Source: Hyphomicrobiales bacterium
GTDB lineage: Bacteria; Pseudomonadota; Alphaproteobacteria; Rhizobiales; Beijerinckiaceae
Assembly: GCA_027483505.1 (NCBI GenBank)
Contig: JAIXUP010000058.1
Location: 1-64,000, forward strand
Length of the DNA stretch: 64,000 nt
Direction of reading: 5' to 3'
Shown here: positions 1-7,818 of the stretch, piece after piece
How the letters are laid out: every line of letters begins with the position of its first letter
How positions within the stretch are numbered: the first letter of the stretch is position 1
Made by a program: the position numbers and the translations under genes
Notes under the pieces: generated by a model
Database searches by the model: none
Seen by the model: the letters and a program-made list of their open reading frames with translations, nothing else
Told to the model about the DNA's origin: nothing

Positions 1-941
1 ATCTCCTCCATCGAGGAAGAGGCTTCCTCGGTTGACGCAGCCTGCTCGGTCGAGCCTTCCGACATCTGCTCCGCGCTCGCAGACAGCTGCTGGCTCCCCG
101 CAGCGACATTGGAAGCCGCCGTATTGACGTCGCTGACGATGCGGCGCAGATCTGCCGCCATATCGTTCAGGCTGTTGATCAACTCGTTGACCTCGTCGCG
201 GCCCTTGGCCGACGCCGAAGCGCCGAGGTTGCCGTTTGCCACCTCCTTCGCGAGGCCCAGCGCAGCGGCCAGCTTGCGGCGGATTCCGAACGCGATCATG
301 AGAGTGGTGAGGACGCCCAACAGCGTGATCGCGATGCCGACGGCGATCATCATCAGCTTGAGCTGGTCAAACAGTTCCCCACTCTGTTTGCGCAAGTCAC
401 GTGACGCTAACAGCTGATACTCCGTCAGCCGGCTCAAGGTTGCGCTGATCGGATCGATGGTCGCATAAAGGTCATTGACGACGAAGCGCTCGAGCGCAGA
501 CATGTCCTGCGCGCGCACAATCTCACGCAACTCGCCGATGTTGCCCGCCGCCTTGGTTCTCGCCGCGTCCACGGCGTCTGCGAGGGCTTTCTCGGCCGAA
601 GAATGCCGGTCGGATCTGTAATCCTTCCACTCTTGGTCGATCTTGGTCGCGGCGCTGGTGAGGGCCTCTTGTGCCACGCTCCAGCTCAGCGTGCCGGCCC
701 TGACCTTGTGGGAGGTGTCGACGATGTCCACGCCATAAGCATCCGAAACCGTCTTGAGCTGCTGGATGGATTGGACACGGTCAGAGTACAGGGTTTCGAC
801 ATTGGCTTCGAGCCGGGACATGCCGTAGAAGGCAAATCCGCCGACGCAGCCAGCTATCGTGACGCTTGAAATCAGCTGAACCAGGGCGATCCTCGCAGCA
901 ATGCCAGTGAACATGGAGTTTTTCCTCGAAGCGTCGGCCAT
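1..941 (-). CDS. methyl-accepting chemotaxis protein, 3' end cut by window
   Basis: Inner-membrane chemoreceptor that would signal to the CheA/CheW encoded just upstream. The visible 313 residues hold a first membrane helix (about 14-38), a periplasmic helical sensor region (about 40-195) consistent with a four-helix-bundle domain, a second membrane helix (about 196-219), a HAMP region (about 220-270) and the start of the Ala/Ser/Glu-rich methyl-accepting coiled coil. The C-terminal signalling tip lies outside the window. I chose the ATG preceded by AAGGA eight bases upstream; an in-frame ATG ten codons later is the alternative. It is the last gene of the chemotaxis operon, 74 bp after cheW. 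The ligand cannot be inferred. Confidence 0.93.
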   Translation of the reverse strand, partial: MADASRKNSMFTGIAARIALVQLISSVTIAGCVGGFAFYGMSRLEANVETLYSDRVQSIQQLKTVSDAYGVDIVDTSHKVRAGTLSWSVAQEALTSAATKIDQEWKDYRSDRHSSAEKALADAVDAARTKAAGNIGELREIVRAQDMSALERFVVNDLYATIDPISATLSRLTEYQLLASRDLRKQSGELFDQLKLMMIAVGIAITLLGVLTTLMIAFGIRRKLAAALGLAKEVANGNLGASASAKGRDEVNELINSLNDMAADLRRIVSDVNTAASNVAAGSQQLSASAEQMSEGSTEQAASTEEASSSMEE

Positions 942-1015
942 TCGCTTTGTCCTTTCTGGTTTGCGGCGCTCTTGGTCCGCCTGCGGCATGAAGGGTGATG
1001 TCGGGGGTGGGGGGA

Positions 1016-1495
1016 TCAGCTCAGAAGCAGTTCAAGATCCGGCATGAGGACGAATTCATCCCCCCAGCGGATCATGAACTGGATGAAATCGGGGTTCCAG
1101 CGCGCGCCGATCCGCGGCGTCGGCAAGGATTGGGCGGATTGCACTTCGGTGACTTCGAACACCTTGTCGGCGATGAGCCCAACAATGATGGGATCGCCAT
1201 CGACTTCGATTTCGACGACCACGAAGCGCGTGTCGGGCGTCTCGGGACCGCGCGGCAGGCCGAGGCGCAGCGCGATGTCAGCAAGCGGGATGACATTGCC
1301 CCGCACGTTGATGAGTGCCGGAAGGAAGCTGCGCGCGCCGGGCACGAGCGTGAGCGGAACCGGATCGATGATCTCGCGCACGCTTTCGGTGCGGATCGCG
1401 AGGATTTCGGATCCCAGCCCGATCATCAGCACCTGCAAGGTCACGTCGGCACGGGCAGCTGCCGGCAGGGGTGCGGTGGCTTGGATGTCCATCAT
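1016..1495 (-). CDS. cheW: chemotaxis coupling protein CheW
   Basis: Cytoplasmic adaptor linking receptors to the CheA kinase. The 159-residue protein is a single CheW/SH3-like domain after a short Ala/Pro-rich N-terminus. Family hallmarks include the segments REIIDP, LINVRGNVIPLADI and GLIADKVFEV. The start codon overlaps the cheA stop in an ATGA, so the two are probably translationally coupled and made in matched amounts. Length is normal for the family. Family assignment is secure; which receptor it serves beyond the neighbouring MCP is unknown. Confidence 0.95.
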   Translation of the reverse strand: MMDIQATAPLPAAARADVTLQVLMIGLGSEILAIRTESVREIIDPVPLTLVPGARSFLPALINVRGNVIPLADIALRLGLPRGPETPDTRFVVVEIEVDGDPIIVGLIADKVFEVTEVQSAQSLPTPRIGARWNPDFIQFMIRWGDEFVLMPDLELLLS

Positions 1496-3546
1496 GCTGC
1501 CTCCGCGGGCCGTTCGGCGCTGCGCTGTGTGTGGGACATCGTGAGAAGCTGCGCCACGTCGAGGATCAGTGCGACCGAGCCATCGCCGATGATGGTGGCG
1601 CCCGAGAACATGGCGGCGTCCGCCTGAAGCTTGCTCAGTGTCTTGATGACTGTCTGGTGGCTGCCGATGATCTGGTCGAGGACCAGTCCGACACGGGTTT
1701 CGCCGATGGTGACGATCACAATCTTCTGAAATGGCTTGGGATCGCCGGGCTCGCAGAACAGTTGGCGCAACTTGAGGAATGGCACCAGGTCACCGCGCAC
1801 ATCGAGCATGTTGCGTCCACGTGCGCGCGCCTCGATCTCCGGCGTCAGCTCGATGCATTCCTCGATGGCGGAGAGAGGGATGATGTAGCGGCTGCGGCCA
1901 ACCCGGACGAGCAGGCCATCGATGATGGCCAGCGTCAGCGGCAGGCGCAGCGTCATCGAAGAGCCCTTGCCGGCCACGGTGGACACATCGATGGTGCCGC
2001 GCATCGCCTCGATGGTGCGCTTGACCACATCCATGCCGACCCCGCGCCCCGACAGGGCCGAGACGGTCTTGGCAGTGGAGAAGCCAGGGTGGAACAAGAA
2101 CTGGTGGATGTCGTGGTCGCTCATCGGCGCACCGAGGGCAAGCAGCCCGCTTTCTTCGGCCTTCGCGCGGATGCGCGCCGTGTCGAGACCGGCGCCGTCA
2201 TCCTGCACGGTGACCAGCACCTGCGCGCCGACATAGCGCGCCGAGAGCTCGATCCGCCCGGTGGCCGCCTTGCCCGAGGTCGCACGGCGCTCGGGGGATT
2301 CGATGCCGTGATCGATCGCGTTGCGGATCAGATGAACCAGCGGATCGGCGAGCCGCTCGATCATGGTCTTGTCGAGTTCCGTGTCCTCGCCGACGGTGAC
2401 GAACTCGACGGGCTTTCCAAGATCGCGCGACAGGTCGTGGATGAGGCGGCGGAAGCGCCCGAAGAGGGAGCCCATCGGCACCATGCGCACGCCCATCGTC
2501 GAATCCCGCAGCCCCGATGCCAGCCTCTCGATCTCCTCGGCGATCGCCTTGATCGCGAGGTCTGCGCCGGCATGGGCGATCTGGCTGAGGCGCGCCTGGA
2601 CGATGACGAGTTCGCCCACCCGGTCCATGAGTTCGTCCAGCCTTTCGGCCTGCACGCGCACCGTCTGTCCCTTGGCGTCCGTCCGGCGCACGGCGTCGTT
2701 CCTGTCCGCAGCGTCGCGCTCGGCGGAGTGGGTTGGAGCCGAGGTCGCAGGCCGCGTCGGCGTGCTGTCTTGCTGTTGCGCCACCTCGGGGTGAAGGCCA
2801 GGCGGCTCGGGCACGACAGCGGCTTCAGCGTCGCCCAACGGCTCGATGACCAGGTCCATCTCGTCGCGCACGAACAGAAACACGTCCTCGATGTCAGCGC
2901 GCGTGCAGTCCGCAGCCAGTTCGACAGACCAGGAGATCAAGCAGTCGAGCGGCTCGAGGGCCGACAGTTCGGGCACGGCGTCGGTGTTGGCCGTGATCGT
3001 GCACTGTCCGAGTTCGCGCAGGTCGTCGAGCAGAGCCAGGGGATTGGCCCCGTTGCGCATCACCTCGGGCGCAAAGGCGATCCGTATCCGCCAGCCTTGC
3101 TGCCCACCGGGCGGGATGGCGGATTCGGCAGGCCCTGCGGCCATGGCCGCGGGCGAGACAGTGGCTGCGCCATCGCCCGCCAGAAGCTTCTGAAGGTTGC
3201 TGACGATTCGCTGGCCCGGAGCCTCGCTCGTGCTGATCGGGTCCTCGATGAGCAGGCGGATATGGTCCTTCGCTTCCAGCGAGAGGGTCACGATCTCGTG
3301 GTTGGCGGCGATCTTGCCCTTGCGGATCAGGTCGAACGCCGTCTCGAAATCATGGGTGAAGGACGCAACGCGGTCGAAGCCGAACATGGCACCCGAGCCC
3401 TTGATCGTGTGCAGGGCCCGGAACGCCGCGTCCACCAGTTCGCCGTCGCCGGGCTTCTGGCCGAGATCGAGCAGGGCGGACTCGAGGCTTTCGAGAAGTT
3501 CGGCGGCCTCCTGGCGGAAGACCTCGGCGGGATCAAGATCCATCAT
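1492..3546 (-). CDS. cheA: chemotaxis histidine kinase CheA
   Basis: Autophosphorylating kinase that passes phosphate to CheY. In the 684 residues: an HPt domain with phospho-accepting His46 in ALHTIKGSG; a linker and P2-like region (about 150-235); dimerisation helices (about 295-345); an HATPase domain with N box HLIRNAIDHG (405-414), G1 box DDGAGL (449-454), F box FLFHPGFS (483-490) and G2 box GRGVGMDV (500-507); and a CheW-like regulatory domain (about 540-670). All catalytic motifs are intact. The start overlaps the cheY stop (ATGA) and the end overlaps cheW. No cheB, cheR or cheD is visible in this window. Confidence 0.97.
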   Translation of the reverse strand: MMDLDPAEVFRQEAAELLESLESALLDLGQKPGDGELVDAAFRALHTIKGSGAMFGFDRVASFTHDFETAFDLIRKGKIAANHEIVTLSLEAKDHIRLLIEDPISTSEAPGQRIVSNLQKLLAGDGAATVSPAAMAAGPAESAIPPGGQQGWRIRIAFAPEVMRNGANPLALLDDLRELGQCTITANTDAVPELSALEPLDCLISWSVELAADCTRADIEDVFLFVRDEMDLVIEPLGDAEAAVVPEPPGLHPEVAQQQDSTPTRPATSAPTHSAERDAADRNDAVRRTDAKGQTVRVQAERLDELMDRVGELVIVQARLSQIAHAGADLAIKAIAEEIERLASGLRDSTMGVRMVPMGSLFGRFRRLIHDLSRDLGKPVEFVTVGEDTELDKTMIERLADPLVHLIRNAIDHGIESPERRATSGKAATGRIELSARYVGAQVLVTVQDDGAGLDTARIRAKAEESGLLALGAPMSDHDIHQFLFHPGFSTAKTVSALSGRGVGMDVVKRTIEAMRGTIDVSTVAGKGSSMTLRLPLTLAIIDGLLVRVGRSRYIIPLSAIEECIELTPEIEARARGRNMLDVRGDLVPFLKLRQLFCEPGDPKPFQKIVIVTIGETRVGLVLDQIIGSHQTVIKTLSKLQADAAMFSGATIIGDGSVALILDVAQLLTMSHTQRSAERPAEAA

Positions 3547-3908
3547 GCGCGCACCAGCTTGGCCACGACAGCGTGAAGCTGCTCGGGCTTGAACGGCTTG
3601 GTGATCCAGCCCGTGGCGCCAGCCTGCTTGGCTTCCATCTTCATGGCGTCGTCCGACTCCGTGGTGAGGAAAACGATGGGGGTGCCGGTCAGCGCCGGCA
3701 GCTGGCGGAGGTTCTTGATGAGGGCGATGCCGTTCATCACCGGCATGTTGAGGTCGGTGAGGACAAGGTCGAAGCGCTGCGCCTTGGCCTTCTCGAGCCC
3801 TTCGGCGCCGTTGCCGGCTTCGGCCACATCATGACCCGCCGAGGACAGCACCATCTTGACCATCTGCCGGATGCTGGGGGAATCGTCGACTGTGAGGATG
3901 GCTGCCAT
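3543..3908 (-). CDS. cheY: single-domain response regulator CheY
   Basis: Stand-alone receiver domain of 121 residues that would carry the signal from CheA to the flagellar motor or another output. Acidic pocket residues are Asp8 and Asp9, the phospho-acceptor is Asp52 in LVLTDLNMP, the conserved Thr lies in FLTTES (82-83) and the switch Lys is Lys104 in ITKPF. I trimmed the longer open frame to the ATG preceded by GGAG, because the fold begins at MAAILTVDDS and the extra 31 upstream residues have no receiver homology. It sits between the STAS gene and cheA in the operon. Confidence 0.95.
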   Translation of the reverse strand: MAAILTVDDSPSIRQMVKMVLSSAGHDVAEAGNGAEGLEKAKAQRFDLVLTDLNMPVMNGIALIKNLRQLPALTGTPIVFLTTESDDAMKMEAKQAGATGWITKPFKPEQLHAVVAKLVRA

Positions 3909-3949
3909 GGCTTGCTCCAGGGAAAGATGAGGAGATGTGTCGGCGCGCG

Positions 3950-4219
3950 TCAGAGGTTGAGGCCGGCGCGGCGCGCGGCATCCCGGAGCGGTTCGCTGCA
4001 ATTCTCGATGCGCAGCGCGGAACCCGCGCGTGCGGCGGACTTGCCGGCCGCGACCAGAATCTGAAGCCCGGCAAGATCGATGCGTGTGAAGCCCGAGCCA
4101 TCCAGAACGATTTCGCCTGGTGGAATCGTGATCTGCCTCGCTGCTGCCAGAACGTCGGTGGCCGTCGAGAGCACAAGCTCGCCATCAAAGATCTGACCGA
4201 AAGGGGGACTCGCCTTCAT
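3950..4219 (-). CDS. STAS-domain protein, first gene of the chemotaxis operon
   Basis: Small 89-residue cytoplasmic protein with the STAS fold of anti-sigma-factor antagonists; members of this family are often encoded at the head of che operons. The core motif is present as VLDGSGFTRIDLAGLQIL (38-55). The position that carries the phosphorylatable Ser or Thr in SpoIIAA-type proteins (IDSxGL) is Leu49 here, so switching by serine phosphorylation looks unlikely. It is the promoter-proximal gene, 41 bp ahead of cheY. Role inferred from context: a structural or regulatory accessory of the chemotaxis array. Confidence 0.85.
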   Translation of the reverse strand: MKASPPFGQIFDGELVLSTATDVLAAARQITIPPGEIVLDGSGFTRIDLAGLQILVAAGKSAARAGSALRIENCSEPLRDAARRAGLNL

Positions 4220-4909
4220 GGTGCACCTTACGAGTTACGCAACTATAAGTTGTATATGCCGCGGGCCAATTAAGGTTCTGTAAAAATGCTTGTTAAACTC
4301 AGACAAACTTTGCTGCTTTCTCCGCACCCGCACCGTCGAACAGGCTCAGCACCTGTCAATCTGCGAGCGAGCGTGGTTCAGCGTCCCTTTCGAGGGGACT
4401 CGGATGAGTGGTCAGTTTCTGCTGGCCGAGGTGCCAAATGGCTCGGATCACGCCACTTTTTCCGTTGGCTCACCGGGTGCCGCATTGTCCCATGGGGTTC
4501 GTGACACTGCCCCCGACAAGACGTGTTGTGAAACGCGACGTAGCGCAGGCTGACGATGCCATCAGCGTGCCAAGACACGGCGCAGGCCACAGCAAGACGC
4601 GCAGAAGAAGCGGACTGCTGGCAGCAGCGTCCTCCGCATAACCAGTTGCCAGATCATTCGTGGCCCCTTTAATCAGGGATCAACTTACAGAACGCGTGAA
4701 ATAAGGACTGTATTCTGCTTTTGTCTTCTGTTTTATTTCGGATGGCATTGGGATTGTTCACCCGTTCCGTCGCTTGTGCAGTATGGCATCAGGCCCTGCG
4801 CGCCAGAGATGGCAACTCCCGCCATGCAGCCAAAACCCATGGCTCAAACCGTTGTTCATCCGGTTGTGGCGGGAAGCATGGATCCTGGCCGGCGCCAGTC
4901 GCCGGTAGC
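4220..4909. other. 690-bp gene-poor spacer between the che operon and the LysR gene
   Basis: No convincing gene on either strand: the short open frames overlap each other, lack recognisable domains and have no good ribosome sites. The left end (about 4225-4310) is AT-rich and must carry the promoter of the chemotaxis operon, which points left. The stretch around 4665-4740 is also AT-rich, unlike the surrounding high-GC sequence. The 3' end of the LysR gene closes the spacer. It could be a decayed gene or mobile-element scar, but I cannot name one. Confidence 0.5.
4240..4252 (-). promoter_or_regulatory. inverted repeat CAACT-ATA-AGTTG in the chemotaxis operon promoter region
   Basis: A perfect 5-bp inverted repeat with a 3-bp centre lies about 20 bp upstream of the STAS start codon, inside an AT-rich patch. 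About 20-40 bp further upstream are TTAA-type blocks (TTAA-N7-TAAA on the plus strand, TTAA-N7-TTTT on the minus strand) that resemble weak CtrA boxes. The repeat is seen directly; a regulatory role is inferred from position only. Confidence 0.35.
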
Positions 4910-5815
4910 TCAGATGGCGGCGTAGCGGTGCAGGTCGTCCGAAAGCCGTCTGGCCAGTTGGTCGGCAGGCGGGCTGAGCGAGCGGTTGGCCGGCACGACA
5001 AGGCCGAGCCGCAGCGTATTGACCTGCGCCGACACGAGCGGCCGCCAGGCGATGCTGCCCTGTTCGATCTCCTGCAGGAAGCCAAGTCGCGTAAAGAACG
5101 ACACGCCCATGTTCAGCATGATGGTCAGCTTCAGCATCTGGATCGAGTTTGACTGCAATCGCGGGCGCAATTGCTCCTTGAAGGTCGCGAAGGCTGCGTC
5201 GATGTCCGTTCCGCGCGGCAAGGGCCCGGACTGGGTCACGATCGGGTAGCGCGCAACCTCGTCAAAGGTCACGCTGAGCTGGTTGGCCAGCGGGTGGTCG
5301 GCGCGCATCACAACGCCGATGGGGGCGGAGATGTCGGTGAGAAAGCGGACCCCATGCGGGATCTGGCCGACGAAGGTGAAGCCCATGTCGACATCGCCGG
5401 CGGCGACCAGGGGCGTTACGTCAGGCGGCTGCACTGCCATGACGGAATAGGTGACGGCCGGAAAGTCGAGCCGGAAGCGGTCGATGGCGCGCGGCAGGAA
5501 GTCGACGAGCAGCGAGTCCACGGCAGCCATGGCGACATGCCCGGAGCGGGCGGCCTTGAGATCGTCGATGGCCGCGCGGACCCGATCGAAATCATGCAGC
5601 GTGCTGGCGACATGGCGCAGCAGCAGGTCGCCCGCCGTTGTCAGCCGCATGCCGCCCGGCAACCGGTCGAACAGCGGCGTGCCGAGATCGGTCTCGAGAT
5701 TGAGGATTTGCCGGTTGATCGCGCTTGCGGCCACATTCAGCGACTGGGCGGCCCGGCGGATCGAACCGATGCGCGCCACCTCGCGGAAATAGAACAGGGC
5801 GGCGGCGTGAAGCAT
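4910..5815 (-). CDS. LysR-family transcriptional regulator
   Basis: 301-residue one-component regulator: winged helix-turn-helix over residues 1-60 (alanine-rich helix followed by the recognition segment AASAINRQI) and a periplasmic-binding-protein-like effector domain (about 90-295). It lies 63 bp downstream of the enoyl-CoA hydratase gene on the same strand, so it may be the last cistron of the ABC/CoA-transferase operon and regulate it; LysR genes are more often divergent from their target. The effector is unknown but could be the imported substrate or a CoA-linked intermediate. Confidence 0.9.
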   Translation of the reverse strand: MLHAAALFYFREVARIGSIRRAAQSLNVAASAINRQILNLETDLGTPLFDRLPGGMRLTTAGDLLLRHVASTLHDFDRVRAAIDDLKAARSGHVAMAAVDSLLVDFLPRAIDRFRLDFPAVTYSVMAVQPPDVTPLVAAGDVDMGFTFVGQIPHGVRFLTDISAPIGVVMRADHPLANQLSVTFDEVARYPIVTQSGPLPRGTDIDAAFATFKEQLRPRLQSNSIQMLKLTIMLNMGVSFFTRLGFLQEIEQGSIAWRPLVSAQVNTLRLGLVVPANRSLSPPADQLARRLSDDLHRYAAI

Positions 5816-5878
5816 GGCTTTACCGGGGGAAGCGTGATCGACCCACCATAGGCCAGCGGGCGGGGCGCCGGAAGCCCG

Positions 5879-6658
5879 TCAGCGCCCCGTCCAGACGGGC
5901 TTGCGCTTCTCGACAAAGGCTTTGACGCCCTCGCTGGAATCAGCCGAGTTGAGCGCCTCGACGAGGGCCGGCAGGCGTTGGGCCTGAGCCTCGACCGCCG
6001 TCAGATGGGCGGTGCGCCGCACCACCTGCTTGATCGCACGCACGGAGAGCGGCGCACAGGCGAGGATATCGGCCAGCCAGCGCTCGACCGCGGCGTCCAG
6101 GTCGGCCAGCGGGACGACCTCGTTCACGACGCCAAGCTGGAGCGCCTCCGCCGCCTTGATCCTGCGGCCGGTCAGCATGATGCCCATCGCGGCGCGGAAC
6201 GGAATCTGCCGCTGCAGGAGCGTCATGCCGCCATCAAGCGGCAGCCTTCCGACGCGCGCTTCAGGCAGGCTGAAAGTTGCATTCTCGCTCGCGACAACGA
6301 TGTCGCAGCCCAGCACCATTTCGAAGCCGCCGCCAGCCGCATGGCCGTTGACGCGGGCGATCACCGGAACATCGAGCGTCTGGCGCAGGGCAATGCCGCC
6401 AAAGCCGTTTGGCCTCGCGGCAGCCCAATAGTCGAGCCCGGAGGCACCGCTGCCACCCTTCATGTCCGCGCCGGTGCAGAAGGCGCGTTCGCCGCCACCT
6501 GTGAGCACGACGGCCCGCACGGTGCGGTCCGCCTCGATGGCCGACCAGATTGCATCCAGTTCACGCTCGGTGGCCGCATCGACGGCGTTCAGGACCTCGG
6601 GCCGGTCGATGGTGACCCGCGCGACATGGTCACGGACGTCGAAATGGACCGGCATCAC
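5879..6658 (-). CDS. enoyl-CoA hydratase/isomerase (crotonase) family protein
   Basis: 259-residue crotonase-fold enzyme that would hydrate or isomerise an acyl-CoA thioester. The two oxyanion-hole segments are visible (AFCTGADMKG and NGHAAGGGFEMVLGCD), and a Glu in SLPEARVGRLP sits where the catalytic Glu is expected. The start overlaps the stop of the CoA-transferase gene in an ATGA, so activation of a carboxylate to its CoA ester by that transferase followed by this step is a natural reading. The substrate is not determinable from sequence. Two adjacent ATGs exist; the difference is one residue. Confidence 0.9.
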   Translation of the reverse strand: MMPVHFDVRDHVARVTIDRPEVLNAVDAATERELDAIWSAIEADRTVRAVVLTGGGERAFCTGADMKGGSGASGLDYWAAARPNGFGGIALRQTLDVPVIARVNGHAAGGGFEMVLGCDIVVASENATFSLPEARVGRLPLDGGMTLLQRQIPFRAAMGIMLTGRRIKAAEALQLGVVNEVVPLADLDAAVERWLADILACAPLSVRAIKQVVRRTAHLTAVEAQAQRLPALVEALNSADSSEGVKAFVEKRKPVWTGR

Positions 6659-7818
6659 TCGGCCGCGCGGGCTGTGGCAAGGCCAAGTTCGCTCAGCACC
6701 GCCTCGGTGTACTGGCCAAGCCTGGCAGGCGGAATCCTGATCGTCACTGGCGCCGCCTCCATGTGAATCGGGGAGCCGACGACGCGGATACGTTCGACCT
6801 CGCCATCCGCCTCCAGGACCATGCCGTTGATCGCTGTCTGCTCGTCGGCGAGCGCTTCGGCCAGCGTCCGCACCGGGGCGCAGAGCAGATCCTGCTGCTC
6901 GAGGCGGTCAAGCCAGAAGGCGGTCGTGTTGGTCGCGAAGCGGCTCCGGAAGATCGCGTGCAGCGCAGCCTTGTTGGCGACCTGAACCGCATGGCTCGCA
7001 AAACGCGGATCCTGCGACAGATCCCCGATCTGCAGCGCGTTGGAAATGTCGAGCAGCGGGTTGGCCTTGAAGGCGCCCACCAGCACGACGGCGCCGTCTG
7101 TCGTAGCGAAGACGCCGGACAGGGGCATCGCACCCCAGTTCACCTCGCGCCCGCGCATCATCTGCGCCGCCGCCTCCTGGGTCTGCGCCGCCAGCATGGA
7201 ATCCAGTAGCGAGACGCTGATGCGCTGGCCCATGCCGGTCTTGGCCCGCTGCAGCAGCGCCAGAAGCACGCCCTGCACCAGATGCATTCCAGCCGAATAG
7301 TCAGCGAAGGTCGTCGAGTATATCGACAGGGGCAGGCTATCGTCGGAGCGGCGGTGCATCACGCCCGACATGGCCTGCGCCAGCACATCCTGTCCGCCCT
7401 TGTGGGCATAAGGGCCCGTCAGGCCAAAGCCGGTGCCGACAGCATAGATCAGACGCGGGTTGAGCTTCGACAGCTCGTCGTAGCCGAAGCCGAGACGCTC
7501 CATCACCCCGGCGCGGAAGTTGTTGACCACCACATCCGCAGTCTCCACCAGCTTCAGCACGGCGGCCTTGCCCTCGGCGCTGCGCGTGTCGAGAACCACC
7601 GAGCGCTTGTTGCGGTTCAGCGAACAGTACACCGGTCCGAGCAGGCCCGCCGGATCGTTCGGAAAGGCAGTGCGGGACAGATCGCCGGTACCGGGCTTTT
7701 CGATCTTGATGACGTCCGCGCCATAATCGGCCAGCATCTGGGTGGCCACCGGCCCCATCATCACCTGGGTGAAGTCAATGACGCGAATGCCAGCGAGGGG
7801 AAGGTCAAAGGTGCTCAC
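6655..7818 (-). CDS. class III (CaiB/BaiF) CoA-transferase
   Basis: 387-residue family III acyl-CoA transferase that moves CoA between carboxylates through a mixed anhydride on an Asp. Seen: the N-terminal Rossmann-type segment (IRVIDFTQVMMGP), the LNRNKRSVVLD motif (68-77), the VVNNFRAGVMERLG segment and the candidate catalytic Asp144 in GGQDVLAQAM. It overlaps both neighbours by ATGA junctions, FAD oxidoreductase upstream and crotonase downstream. It is distinct from the second CaiB-type gene at 26.8 kb. The likely role is activating an imported acid; the substrate is unknown. Confidence 0.92.
   Translation of the reverse strand: MSTFDLPLAGIRVIDFTQVMMGPVATQMLADYGADVIKIEKPGTGDLSRTAFPNDPAGLLGPVYCSLNRNKRSVVLDTRSAEGKAAVLKLVETADVVVNNFRAGVMERLGFGYDELSKLNPRLIYAVGTGFGLTGPYAHKGGQDVLAQAMSGVMHRRSDDSLPLSIYSTTFADYSAGMHLVQGVLLALLQRAKTGMGQRISVSLLDSMLAAQTQEAAAQMMRGREVNWGAMPLSGVFATTDGAVVLVGAFKANPLLDISNALQIGDLSQDPRFASHAVQVANKAALHAIFRSRFATNTTAFWLDRLEQQDLLCAPVRTLAEALADEQTAINGMVLEADGEVERIRVVGSPIHMEAAPVTIRIPPARLGQYTEAVLSELGLATARAAE

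Noticed and set aside
1471-3576. 701-codon open frame antisense to cheA
   Set aside because: A mirror frame of a high-GC gene; its translation is Arg/His/Gly/Asp-rich with no domain, while cheA on the other strand has every kinase motif.
4895-4925. GGTAGCTCAG motif resembling the D arm of a tRNA
   Set aside because: No acceptor, anticodon or T arm follows; the motif is part of the LysR gene end.
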